Assembly: GCF_011761635.1 (NCBI RefSeq)
Contig: NZ_JAASRN010000001.1
Span: forward strand, 1,075,846-1,139,845
Length of the DNA: 64,000 nt
Source: Thermonema lapsum
GTDB lineage: Bacteria; Bacteroidota; Bacteroidia; Cytophagales; Thermonemataceae
Reading direction: 5' to 3'
This document shows, one piece after another, positions 57,215 to 64,000 of the stretch. A model generated the notes under the pieces. The model was given only the letters and a program-made list of their open reading frames with translations, was not told the DNA's origin and ran no database searches. Each line of letters opens with the position of its first letter. Positions within the stretch are counted from its first letter, which is position 1. The position numbers and the translations under genes are program-made.

Positions 57215-59143
57215 ATGATAAACCAGAAAATTCTTGAACTGGAGCGTGCCCTACAAGAAACCCAAGAAGAAAAACGACAAATAGACTTACTCAATGAGCT
57301 TAGCTGGTCTTTGCGTGATATAGACCTGCGGCGTGCTATTCAACTAGCACAACATGCCAACCGCCTGTCTATACGCCTTTCGGACGGCAGCATTTACGAT
57401 TTTGGCTTGGCATGGAGTTCCATGCATCTGGGGTTCTATCACTTCCTGCTGGCACAATACGAAGATGCTATCAGTCGCTTGTCGCAAGCCAAGCGTTTGT
57501 TTCAAAGCATAAACCACTCGGACGGCTTGGCACTCACACTGAGCCGGCTGGCGCTCACCTACTGGCACACCGGTGAGTATGAAAAAGCCCTCGCTTATGT
57601 ATTGGAAGCAATGCATTCATGTGAAAATAAGCGCAACTTAAGCTATGCATGGGCAAGCTATGTATTAGCCAGCTTCTATTTAGAACTAAAGGAGCCCCGT
57701 TTATCTATGACCTACTACGAGAAAGCTCTTTCTATATTTGAACAACACCAAGAAACTGGAGGTGCTGCCCGCTGCTACAACGGCTTGGGACGGCTTTATC
57801 AAAGAGAAGGCGACATAGTCAATGCCCTGCACATGCAAAACCAAGCCATACGCCTTCAACAGAAAATAGGCGACCAAAGTGGCTATGCCCGTTCGTTGCA
57901 TGATATTGCCTACATTCTCATGCAACAAAAACAGTACGAAAAAGCTCTGCAATACGCCCAAGAGTCGCTGAGCATACGCCAAAAATTAGGTGCCAAAGGC
58001 TCCATTATCAACAGCAAGCTGCAAATAGCTTGGCTTTTTTATCATAAAAAACTCTACGACAAGGCTCTAAAAGAAGGGTTTCATGCGCTGGAAATAGCAT
58101 CCAACATACAAGCCAAGCCCAAGTTGTATCGCATCCATGAGTTGCTTGCCCAAGTCTATAAAGCCATCGATGACAGTAAAAAAGCCCTCTATCATCTAGA
58201 ACAGTACATTCAACTAAAAGAAGAAGTGATTGGAGAAGACGCCAACACACGCCTCAAGCGCTTGCAAATCAGTTTTGCCATAGAGCGTGCCGAACACGAA
58301 ACGGAAATGTACCGCCTCAACAACATCAAGCTGCGCGAAGCCTATGAAGAAATTCAAATAAAAAACAAGCAAATCACCGAAAGCATACAGTATGCCCGCC
58401 ACCTGCAGGAAGCCCTCTTGGCTGACAGCAAGCTGCTTCGTAGTGCTTTCCCTCAGTCGTTTGTAATTTATCTTCCCAAAGACATCGTCAGTGGCGACTT
58501 TTATTGGATGAGTTTGGTACCCAGCTTGTTTCCGCAAACAGGCAGCGAGGTTTTACTGGCAGCAGGCGATTGTACAGGACATGGGGTGCCCGGCGCCCTG
58601 ATGACCGTACTGTGCCTTTCCATGCTCAACCAAATAGTACAGGAAAGTAAAATATGCGCCCCCGCACAAATTCTTAATGTTCTGGATTTTCATCTGCAAC
58701 GTACCATCAATTGGAAAGGGAAAAGGCTTCAGAACCAAAGCGCCGACATGGCTATGTGCCGTTTGAATCTGAAAGAGAAAAAATTACTGTTTGCAGGTGC
58801 TCACATGGACTTGATTCTGATACGCGACCAGCAGATACAGACACTGCGAGGCAGCCGCTTCCCCGTAGGTTTTCCGCATGGCAAGCGCTCGTTCAGCTTC
58901 ACCGAAACAAGTATAGAATTGAAAAAAGGCGATATGCTTTATTTGTTTACCGACGGTTTTGCCGACCAGTTCGGTATTAGCGAAAATCGCAAATTTATGC
59001 TCAAACGCTTCCGTCATTTGCTCCTCAAAATTGCCGACCTGCCTACACAAGAACAAGAGCAGCTTTTGCTGAGCAATTTTCATGAGTGGAAAGGCAGCCT
59101 CGAACAAACCGATGATGTACTGGTAATAGGGATACGAATATAG
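57215..59143 (+). CDS. Cytosolic TPR–SpoIIE (PP2C-type) serine phosphatase
   Basis: 642 residues without signal peptide or transmembrane helix. Residues ~10-330 are tetratricopeptide repeats (e.g. GAARCYNGLGRLYQREGDIVN, ARSLHDIAYILMQQKQYEKAL). A short coiled coil (~340-385) is followed by the SpoIIE/PP2C domain: SGDFYWM, AAGDCTGHGVPGALMTV, LFTDGFADQFG and QTDDVLVIG, with the metal-binding aspartates. The catalytic half closely resembles 45234-47375 (ESIQYARHLQEAL versus DSIQYASRIQQAM), so the genes are paralogues. Likely substrate: a phosphorylated regulatory (STAS-type) protein; none is encoded nearby. Confidence 0.9.
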   Translation: MINQKILELERALQETQEEKRQIDLLNELSWSLRDIDLRRAIQLAQHANRLSIRLSDGSIYDFGLAWSSMHLGFYHFLLAQYEDAISRLSQAKRLFQSINHSDGLALTLSRLALTYWHTGEYEKALAYVLEAMHSCENKRNLSYAWASYVLASFYLELKEPRLSMTYYEKALSIFEQHQETGGAARCYNGLGRLYQREGDIVNALHMQNQAIRLQQKIGDQSGYARSLHDIAYILMQQKQYEKALQYAQESLSIRQKLGAKGSIINSKLQIAWLFYHKKLYDKALKEGFHALEIASNIQAKPKLYRIHELLAQVYKAIDDSKKALYHLEQYIQLKEEVIGEDANTRLKRLQISFAIERAEHETEMYRLNNIKLREAYEEIQIKNKQITESIQYARHLQEALLADSKLLRSAFPQSFVIYLPKDIVSGDFYWMSLVPSLFPQTGSEVLLAAGDCTGHGVPGALMTVLCLSMLNQIVQESKICAPAQILNVLDFHLQRTINWKGKRLQNQSADMAMCRLNLKEKKLLFAGAHMDLILIRDQQIQTLRGSRFPVGFPHGKRSFSFTETSIELKKGDMLYLFTDGFADQFGISENRKFMLKRFRHLLLKIADLPTQEQEQLLLSNFHEWKGSLEQTDDVLVIGIRI

Positions 59144-59334
59144 AAACTGTCGGCTTCGGGCATAGCTTCTTTACAACGCCATTCTCTCTATAAGACCACG
59201 CAGCGTGGGTAGCAAAGGCATAACAGCAAATTGTTTTGGGTAATCTTTTACAGGCAACAAACAACACAGACACAGCGATTTGTCTAATTGATTGTTTTTG
59301 TGCAAATTCATGTACTAAAACATCACGTTTTTCC

Positions 59335-61587
59335 ATGAAAGCATCCCAGCTCGAAGCCCTAAAGCAGAAAATACAAAACCATCGCCAGGAGCTCAAACAG
59401 CTACTGGAAGTAGATACCCCCGATGCTCAAACCGAAAAGCGCATCAGAGCCATCACACAAGAGCTGACGCGTCTTCAAGAAAGCTATGAGCGACTGGCAA
59501 ACACAAGTGATGGCGCCCACACAGGCAGTCCAGAAAACAGTTCAAAATCCAAGGCAAACCACTGGGAGCAAACACTCGTACGCAAAGGCTTTACTCTTGC
59601 GGGTATCGTACTGTTTGTGCTGGGGGTGCTTTTACTACTTGCTTATGCCATAGACCACGGCTGGCTTACCCCGGCTGTCCGCATTGTGCTGGGCTATGTA
59701 ACTGCTCTTAGCTTGCTGGCAATCGGCATTCGCCAACGCCCTTTGAGTGTCCGCTATGCTTCGGTGTGGGTGGCAGGTGCTGCCGTAGTTAGTTTTATTA
59801 CTTCGCTTTATGCTGTAAACCATTATGCACTCAATCACTGGGGAGGCATCGCTCTACTGGTAGTGAATATGCTTGTATTTCTCTGGTATGCGTATCGCTA
59901 CCGTGAAGAGATTATCGGGGTACTGGGATTTGTGGGAGGTTATATGGTGCTGGTCCCCTTACAAGGACTGCATGCAGACAGCTTGCTTATTTTCACTTAC
60001 ATAGGCATTTTGAACACAGGTATTTCGCTGCTTGCCCTGCGTCTGTATTGGTGGCGCACGCTGCTGCTCTCTTTCCTGATAGCTTCTCTTTTCTTGCTTG
60101 TTTGGGTGATATTCGAAGTTTCCTTCGGTATCAGCACATACGGACAAAAAACGTCAATGACCCTCATCGTACTTTGGTATAGCCTGCTGTATCATGTCGT
60201 ATTTTTGCTTTTAACTTATAGATACGCAGCAGAGAAGTTGTCTTTGGCTCTGTGGTTTTTGTTTTCCAACATAGGCTTGGCTTTTGTCTTAACAATAACC
60301 CTTTATGAGGGCAACTGGATGGTACCTGCCACCTTTGCTGCCTTCCTGATGCTGCACGAATTGCTTTGGCACTATCTGCCACTTCCCCGCCTGATGCATG
60401 CCTCGCTGCCGGCTTTCCGTCTGCTTGCTGCTTTGTTTGCCATTGGCACCCTTCATCTGCTGCTATTGCCTGACTTTGCTACGGGCGAACCCATAGGAGT
60501 AGAAAACGACTTTTGGCGCCTATTTCCGTGGACTTCTCTTTACTTATTTGGAGCTGCCGCACTGTATTTCATTGCCCATAACCATACCGCCACTTACTGG
60601 CAGGTCATCTACTACATCACTGGGGGGCTTTTTCTGCTATCTGGTTTAACACAAAGCCTTCAGTTTGAAGAAAACAAATTGCTCTGGTGGCAACTACTGA
60701 GTCATTGGGCTGTCATTGCAAGCATGGGCTACCTTTGCCGACGGCTTACAGTACCAGACAGCCAACTGCAAAATGGTCTCACCATTTTCTTCATTTTCAC
60801 TTTTTGGTTTTCAACAGTTGAATTTATCAACTTTGCTTTGCTGAATAACCTCTATGATAACACCTTTAGCTCTCCGCTCATCTTTTGTTTCAGTGTGGTT
60901 TATTATTTAGCCGTAACCCACTGGGCAGAAAAACGTGCCGGGCTGGTCTTTCCGCTGCCCATACGTTATGGCTGGGTACCTGCACTCGCCACCTTTGCTT
61001 TTATCGGATGCCTTGCAAGCATAGAAAACATCACATGGCATATATTCATAAAAGGCGCCTCACCTTGGGGATGGTTGTGGCGCTATGCAGTTTATGCGGC
61101 ATTCTGGGGATTGCTGCTTCATCAAAAAAAGCAGCTGTCGCAAGGCAACTACCCAAAAGCCTATGTGCAAGCAAACTTCTACCTTCGAGAAATAGGACTG
61201 CTGCTTATATGCAGTATGGAAGCCATCGGCTTTTATATGATAGCCATGCAACCGACAGACAATGCAACTTATCAATTTCATCTTGACCTCAGCTTGCGTT
61301 TTGTGTTGAGCTTGTCGTGGTTGCTGCTTGCGGCTTTTTGGATTTACACGGGCGTCCGTCAAAAGCATTACAATCGCCGGCGCTTGGGGGTTCTGCTTGC
61401 ATTGCTCTCTGTTTTGAAAATATTGCTTATGGACATCCGCACCGAAGCCACACTCAACCGCATTATTTTATTTATTGCATCTGGCGGTGTTCTACTGATT
61501 GCATCCTATCTTTACCAGCGATACAAAAACTTTTTGGCTGAGGATAATACGGAAAACAATAAATCCGATACATTGCCAAGGGCATAG
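59335..61587 (+). CDS. DUF2339-type polytopic membrane protein
   Basis: 750 residues from ATG 59335; the frame reaches back to 59236 but that leader is not conserved-looking. A soluble coiled coil (residues ~1-55, LKQKIQNHRQELKQLL) and a polar linker precede about 20 hydrophobic helices that fill the rest. The start of the membrane part (GFTLAGIVLFVLGVLLLLAYAID), GFVGGYMVLVPLQGLH and the ending TLNRIILFIASGGVLLIASYLYQRY fit the DUF2339 family. Function unknown in all members; proposed roles in the envelope are speculative. The reading frame after its stop is discussed separately (61588-61912). Confidence 0.82.
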   Translation: MKASQLEALKQKIQNHRQELKQLLEVDTPDAQTEKRIRAITQELTRLQESYERLANTSDGAHTGSPENSSKSKANHWEQTLVRKGFTLAGIVLFVLGVLLLLAYAIDHGWLTPAVRIVLGYVTALSLLAIGIRQRPLSVRYASVWVAGAAVVSFITSLYAVNHYALNHWGGIALLVVNMLVFLWYAYRYREEIIGVLGFVGGYMVLVPLQGLHADSLLIFTYIGILNTGISLLALRLYWWRTLLLSFLIASLFLLVWVIFEVSFGISTYGQKTSMTLIVLWYSLLYHVVFLLLTYRYAAEKLSLALWFLFSNIGLAFVLTITLYEGNWMVPATFAAFLMLHELLWHYLPLPRLMHASLPAFRLLAALFAIGTLHLLLLPDFATGEPIGVENDFWRLFPWTSLYLFGAAALYFIAHNHTATYWQVIYYITGGLFLLSGLTQSLQFEENKLLWWQLLSHWAVIASMGYLCRRLTVPDSQLQNGLTIFFIFTFWFSTVEFINFALLNNLYDNTFSSPLIFCFSVVYYLAVTHWAEKRAGLVFPLPIRYGWVPALATFAFIGCLASIENITWHIFIKGASPWGWLWRYAVYAAFWGLLLHQKKQLSQGNYPKAYVQANFYLREIGLLLICSMEAIGFYMIAMQPTDNATYQFHLDLSLRFVLSLSWLLLAAFWIYTGVRQKHYNRRRLGVLLALLSVLKILLMDIRTEATLNRIILFIASGGVLLIASYLYQRYKNFLAEDNTENNKSDTLPRA

Positions 61588-61912
61588 AATATTCGAGCAC
61601 TCACCTGCCTGCAACAAGCGCGGGAGCGCCCCACAGAAAAAGACAGGCACTAAATAGCTCGTTGCCTCGGTTTTACCCGTCATGAACTGCAATGCACGGA
61701 ACAGTACTACCGGAAGCTGCTCGAACAATACAGGCAGGCGCTTTTGCATCAGTAATTTGAAAAAGGCTGTGCTTCTTTGCAGCAAGCACATGCCTTGCCG
61801 CCTTTTCGCATAAGCCCCACCAGTTGCTTGATTCCGGTTTGTTGGTGCTACCTACTGCAGAAGAATCAACCCAATGGGCACTCCCTGCCGAGTATTTGCC
61901 CTACCTGCTGCC
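61588..61912. other. Gene-free stretch with possible remnant of coding sequence
   Basis: 325 bp between the DUF2339 gene and the convergent 2H phosphoesterase gene. In the frame of the DUF2339 gene, beyond its TAG stop, it reads as protein-like fragments interrupted by in-frame stops (LTCLQQARERPTEKDRH, stop, then HELQCTEQYYRKLLEQYR...). A third fragment (LLDSGLLVLPTAEESTQWA...) lies in another frame. No start codon or known family; possibly a decayed gene. Confidence 0.3.
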
Positions 61913-62464
61913 CTAATTCCCACCGGAAAATGGAAAGAAGACATGTTCTTTCCATTGCTTGTGTTCATGCTTTAGCAAATAGAAACCTTTTACTTCAAAG
62001 CTGGCAGAAAAAGGTTTGTCTTTGTAATAAGCCCACATCTCCTCAAACTGAGCGGGCGACACATCGCGATGCGCCAAGGTCATGTGCGGGTGAAAAGGGC
62101 GCTCCATGCGGCGGTCATGAATGCCATGTGCCTCTTTCAGGTAGGCACAAAGCGAAGCCTGCAGACCTTGCAAAGCGCCCGATGGCTCTACATGTAAAAA
62201 CAACACACGCGGGCGAAAGCAGTCAAAACCGTCAATATACAGGCGGAAGCGTTCAAAAGGAGCTGCAAAACGGCGTATCGATGCTACCAACTGCGCCTCT
62301 TCGCTTTCGTTCATGCGAAAAGGCATGTACAAAGTAATATGAGCAGGTGAACGCAACGCCCACGAGCAGCCAAACAAATCACGAATTTCTTCTTTCATTG
62401 CCCGCACCTCCGAGTACAAGGGTTCGGGTGGCACCACCGCAAAAAAATACAAACGCTCTTGCAT
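61913..62464 (-). CDS. 2H phosphoesterase (2'-5' RNA ligase/LigT-like)
   Basis: 183 residues. The two HxT motifs that define the 2H superfamily are present: HITLYMPF near residue 42 and HPHMTLAHRD near 130. The spacing and the beta-rich body (RLYIDGFDCFRPRVLFLHVE) fit the LigT/2'-5' RNA ligase branch. Such enzymes open or form 2',3'-cyclic phosphate ends of RNA or cyclic nucleotides. Cytoplasmic; single gene. Confidence 0.9.
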   Translation of the reverse strand: MQERLYFFAVVPPEPLYSEVRAMKEEIRDLFGCSWALRSPAHITLYMPFRMNESEEAQLVASIRRFAAPFERFRLYIDGFDCFRPRVLFLHVEPSGALQGLQASLCAYLKEAHGIHDRRMERPFHPHMTLAHRDVSPAQFEEMWAYYKDKPFSASFEVKGFYLLKHEHKQWKEHVFFPFSGGN

Positions 62465-62803
62465 GTGTCCACTTACCTAAAAAAGTTGATTTACATGGTA
62501 AAAGTAGGAAAAATAAAAAAGTGTCAGAGAAAGCAAGCATTAAGGTAAAATCATTGCCCAAAAGCATGCCCTTGCTTCCCCTCTCCTTTTGTAATCTTAT
62601 CCCCCCACGCTTCAAGGTTGTTTCGGGCGCCCTTTGTTGTTATTTCGAACGCAAGCGAGAAATCTACCTGCTTTTTATGGCTTGGGATAACGAGATTGCT
62701 CACTACGCTTGCACTTCGTTCGAAATAGCAAGAGACGACAACCTAAAACATGTACTCAGCTCAAAAAAAACAAGCGTGTTTCTTCCAAGACAGCAGGTTG
62801 TTA
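62465..62803. other. Intergenic region with REP-like palindrome
   Basis: Part of a ~409-bp gap between two minus-strand genes. Apart from the inverted repeat at 62634-62742 and the terminator beyond it nothing is recognised. An open + strand frame (62347-62841) overlaps the 2H phosphoesterase gene and the repeat, and has no protein-like composition. Confidence 0.5.
62634..62742. repeat. REP-like imperfect inverted repeat
   Basis: Left arm GTTGTTATTTCGAACG (from 62636), then CAAGCGAGAAATCT; right arm starting AGATTGCTCA (62693) and ending GTTCGAAATA...CGACAAC (62742). Read in reverse complement, the right arm begins GTTGTCGTCTCTTGC, then TATTTCGAACG and CAATCT, so both arms share the core TATTTCGAACG and ..GCAATCT/GAAATCT. 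The left arm lacks a few bases. Cores of the ATTTCGAACGAAGTGAGAAATCT kind are common intergenic palindromes in Bacteroidota. Confidence 0.7.
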
Positions 62804-62858
62804 AAACAAAAAAACGACCTTCCGTAAGGCAGCACTTTTAGCTGTACGAAAGGTCGTT
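62804..62858 (-). terminator. Terminator of the 3-hydroxyacyl-CoA dehydrogenase gene
   Basis: Stem 62813-62826 (AACGACCTTCCGTA) with 62845-62858 (TACGAAAGGTCGTT), one mismatch, loop of 18, followed by TTTTTTTGTTTT on the minus strand; 16 bp after the stop codon. Confidence 0.85.
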
Positions 62859-62873
62859 CAATACAAGCGTCTT

Positions 62874-64000
62874 TTATTTCCAACGGTTTATATAGCCTGC
62901 ATAGTCATTTTTAGCGGCGGCTTCACGCAAAGCGTCGGTAGGTGTAAAGCGCTCGCCGTAAGTCTTAGCCAAGCGCTCCAGCTCTGCTACAAAGGTTTGA
63001 ATGCCTACGTAGTCAATAAATGAAAGGGCGCCCCCTGTATAAGGCGGAAATCCCCATGCCAGAATCGAGCCCACATCGGCATCGCGGCGGGTGCGCACCA
63101 CACCCTCTTCAAAGCAGCGAGCTGCTTCCAACGCCTGCCGGTACAATAGGCGTTTTTTGAGTTCTTCTATGGGTGGTTGCTCCGCCTTGGGTGGGAACAG
63201 CTCCTGCAGCCCCTTCCATAGACGCTTGGGTTCATTTTCCGGATATTCGTAAAAGCCTTTTTTGTCGCGGCGCCCCGTACGCCCCAGCTCCTCCACAAAC
63301 TTGATAATCACCTTGCCTTCGGGTAAAGAAGAGAAAGCCAATCCTGTATCTTTCTCGGTTTGTTTGCCTACTTTATATATCAAATCCAGATTGACGGCAT
63401 CGGCTACTTCGAGAGGTCCCACCGGCATGCCAGCCTGCTCGCCGGCATGCTCTATGAGCGCCGGCACTATCCCTTCTGCAAGCATGGTGATGCCTTCTGA
63501 GGTGTATGTGCCAAAGCATCGTGAGGTGTAAAAGCCGCGCGAATCGTTGACTACAATGGGTGTTTTACGAATTTTCTGCACATAAGCAATGGCGGTAGCC
63601 AAAGCATAATCGTTTGTTTTTTCGCCCATGATGATTTCCACCAGCATCATCTTATCGACCGGCGAGAAGAAATGCAGCCCGATGAACTGCTCCGGACGGC
63701 GGCTTGCTTCTGCCAGCGAAGTGATGGGCAAGGTAGAAGTATTGGAAGCAAAAACAGCCCGTTCGTCAAGAAATGCTTCTGCCTCTTGCGTTACTTTGTA
63801 TTTCAATTCTCTGTCTTCAAATACGGCTTCTATGACCAAGTCGCAACCTGCTAAGTCTGCAGCATCAGCCGTGGGGCGAATCAACGCCAGCACTTGGTCT
63901 GCCTGCTCTCGGTTCATCTTGCCACGTGCCACACTTTTTTTAAGTAATTCGCGGGAGTAGTCCTTTCCTTTCTCTGCTTTTTCTACTGACACATCTTTGA
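62874..64000 (-). CDS. 3-hydroxyacyl-CoA dehydrogenase, C-terminal part (FadB/FadJ-like; 5' end outside window)
   Basis: 375 codons in the window; the frame stays open to the right edge, so the gene begins further on and the GTG at 63990-63992 is only internal. Visible: the end of the NAD-binding half (DLVIEAVFEDRELKYKV, ASNTSTLPITSLAE), the catalytic His in GLHFFSPVDKMMLVEI, RGFYTSRCFG, and the C-terminal helical domain with EELGRTGRRDKKGFYEY. It oxidises 3-hydroxyacyl-CoA with NAD in fatty-acid beta-oxidation. The organisation (two dimerisation domains after the NAD part) fits the multifunctional FadJ/FadB, whose enoyl-CoA hydratase half would lie upstream; this cannot be confirmed here. 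Confidence 0.92.
   Translation of the reverse strand, partial: KDVSVEKAEKGKDYSRELLKKSVARGKMNREQADQVLALIRPTADAADLAGCDLVIEAVFEDRELKYKVTQEAEAFLDERAVFASNTSTLPITSLAEASRRPEQFIGLHFFSPVDKMMLVEIIMGEKTNDYALATAIAYVQKIRKTPIVVNDSRGFYTSRCFGTYTSEGITMLAEGIVPALIEHAGEQAGMPVGPLEVADAVNLDLIYKVGKQTEKDTGLAFSSLPEGKVIIKFVEELGRTGRRDKKGFYEYPENEPKRLWKGLQELFPPKAEQPPIEELKKRLLYRQALEAARCFEEGVVRTRRDADVGSILAWGFPPYTGGALSFIDYVGIQTFVAELERLAKTYGERFTPTDALREAAAKNDYAGYINRWK

Noticed and set aside
61777-62337. Open + strand frame of 186 codons
   Set aside because: Mostly antisense to the 2H phosphoesterase gene; Cys/Pro/His-rich composition typical of a shadow frame.
62347-62841. Open + strand frame of 164 codons across the REP-like repeat
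   Set aside because: It overlaps the well-supported 2H phosphoesterase gene, crosses the palindrome and terminator region, and has no protein-like pattern.
1-64000. CRISPR array, prophage or insertion sequence
   Set aside because: No regularly spaced short repeats, no integrase, transposase, capsid or Cas-like protein was seen in any frame.

Overview
The window comes from a chromosome of a member of the Bacteroidota, most likely a Cytophagales/Cytophagia-like bacterium. Four things point there. It carries a type IX secretion (T9SS) component of the PorW/SprE family. Three giant exported proteins end in T9SS sorting domains. Several intergenic regions hold the phylum-specific promoter pattern TTTG–N18-20–TAnnTTTG. 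Ribosomal protein L32 is of the nearly Cys-free type I associate with Flavobacteriia/Cytophagia. There is no sign of a prophage, insertion sequence, CRISPR array or plasmid. Most of the window is housekeeping chromosome around one 18-kb block of surface-protein genes.

Layout. 1–6.7 kb (+): the end of an RluA-type pseudouridine synthase, then porW, a class A penicillin-binding protein and uvrC. 6.9–9.7 kb (−): a tRNA-Val with its own promoter and terminator, and topoisomerase IV subunit A. 9.7–28.0 kb (−): three secreted proteins of about 1230, 2409 and 2306 residues, the first with a type B (gliding-associated) C-terminal sorting domain, the other two paralogues with type A tails. 28.2–31.6 kb (+): tex and pdhA. 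31.7–35.4 kb (mostly −): a membrane-anchored hypothetical, a HesB-like protein, a DUF6913-like protein, cinA and a Ppx/GppA phosphatase. 35.5–45.2 kb: a soluble histidine kinase, an aspartyl-protease/PDZ lipoprotein, dxr, rseP, a PAP2 phosphatase, a BASS transporter, and an adaptor plus permease pair of an ABC-type exporter without its ATPase. 45.2–48.1 kb: a TPR–SpoIIE phosphatase and a YgjP-type metallopeptidase. 48.2–56.6 kb (−): the fatty-acid/phospholipid cluster (DUF177, rpmF, plsX, fabH, accB, accC) preceded by pdxA, murD, a HAD nucleotidase and an ArsR-type regulator. 57.2–64 kb: a second TPR–SpoIIE phosphatase, a DUF2339 membrane protein, a 2H phosphoesterase and the C-terminal part of a 3-hydroxyacyl-CoA dehydrogenase that runs off the right edge.

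How they fit together. PorW and the three giant cargo proteins belong to the same export route, with the cargo ending on the cell surface or outside. plsX, fabH, accB and accC, co-transcribed with L32, couple membrane lipid initiation to ribosome production; a consensus promoter that abuts the pdxA stop codon starts this unit. The two TPR–SpoIIE proteins, one anchored in the membrane and one soluble, are probably outputs of partner-switching or stress signalling.

The most striking signal is a 377-bp block that is identical at every base between the 5' parts of the two neighbouring giant genes, while the sequence around it has diverged. This looks like recent gene conversion of a surface-protein N-terminal module. 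The two proteins also share a three-panel architecture marked by recurrent Asn-Trp motifs.
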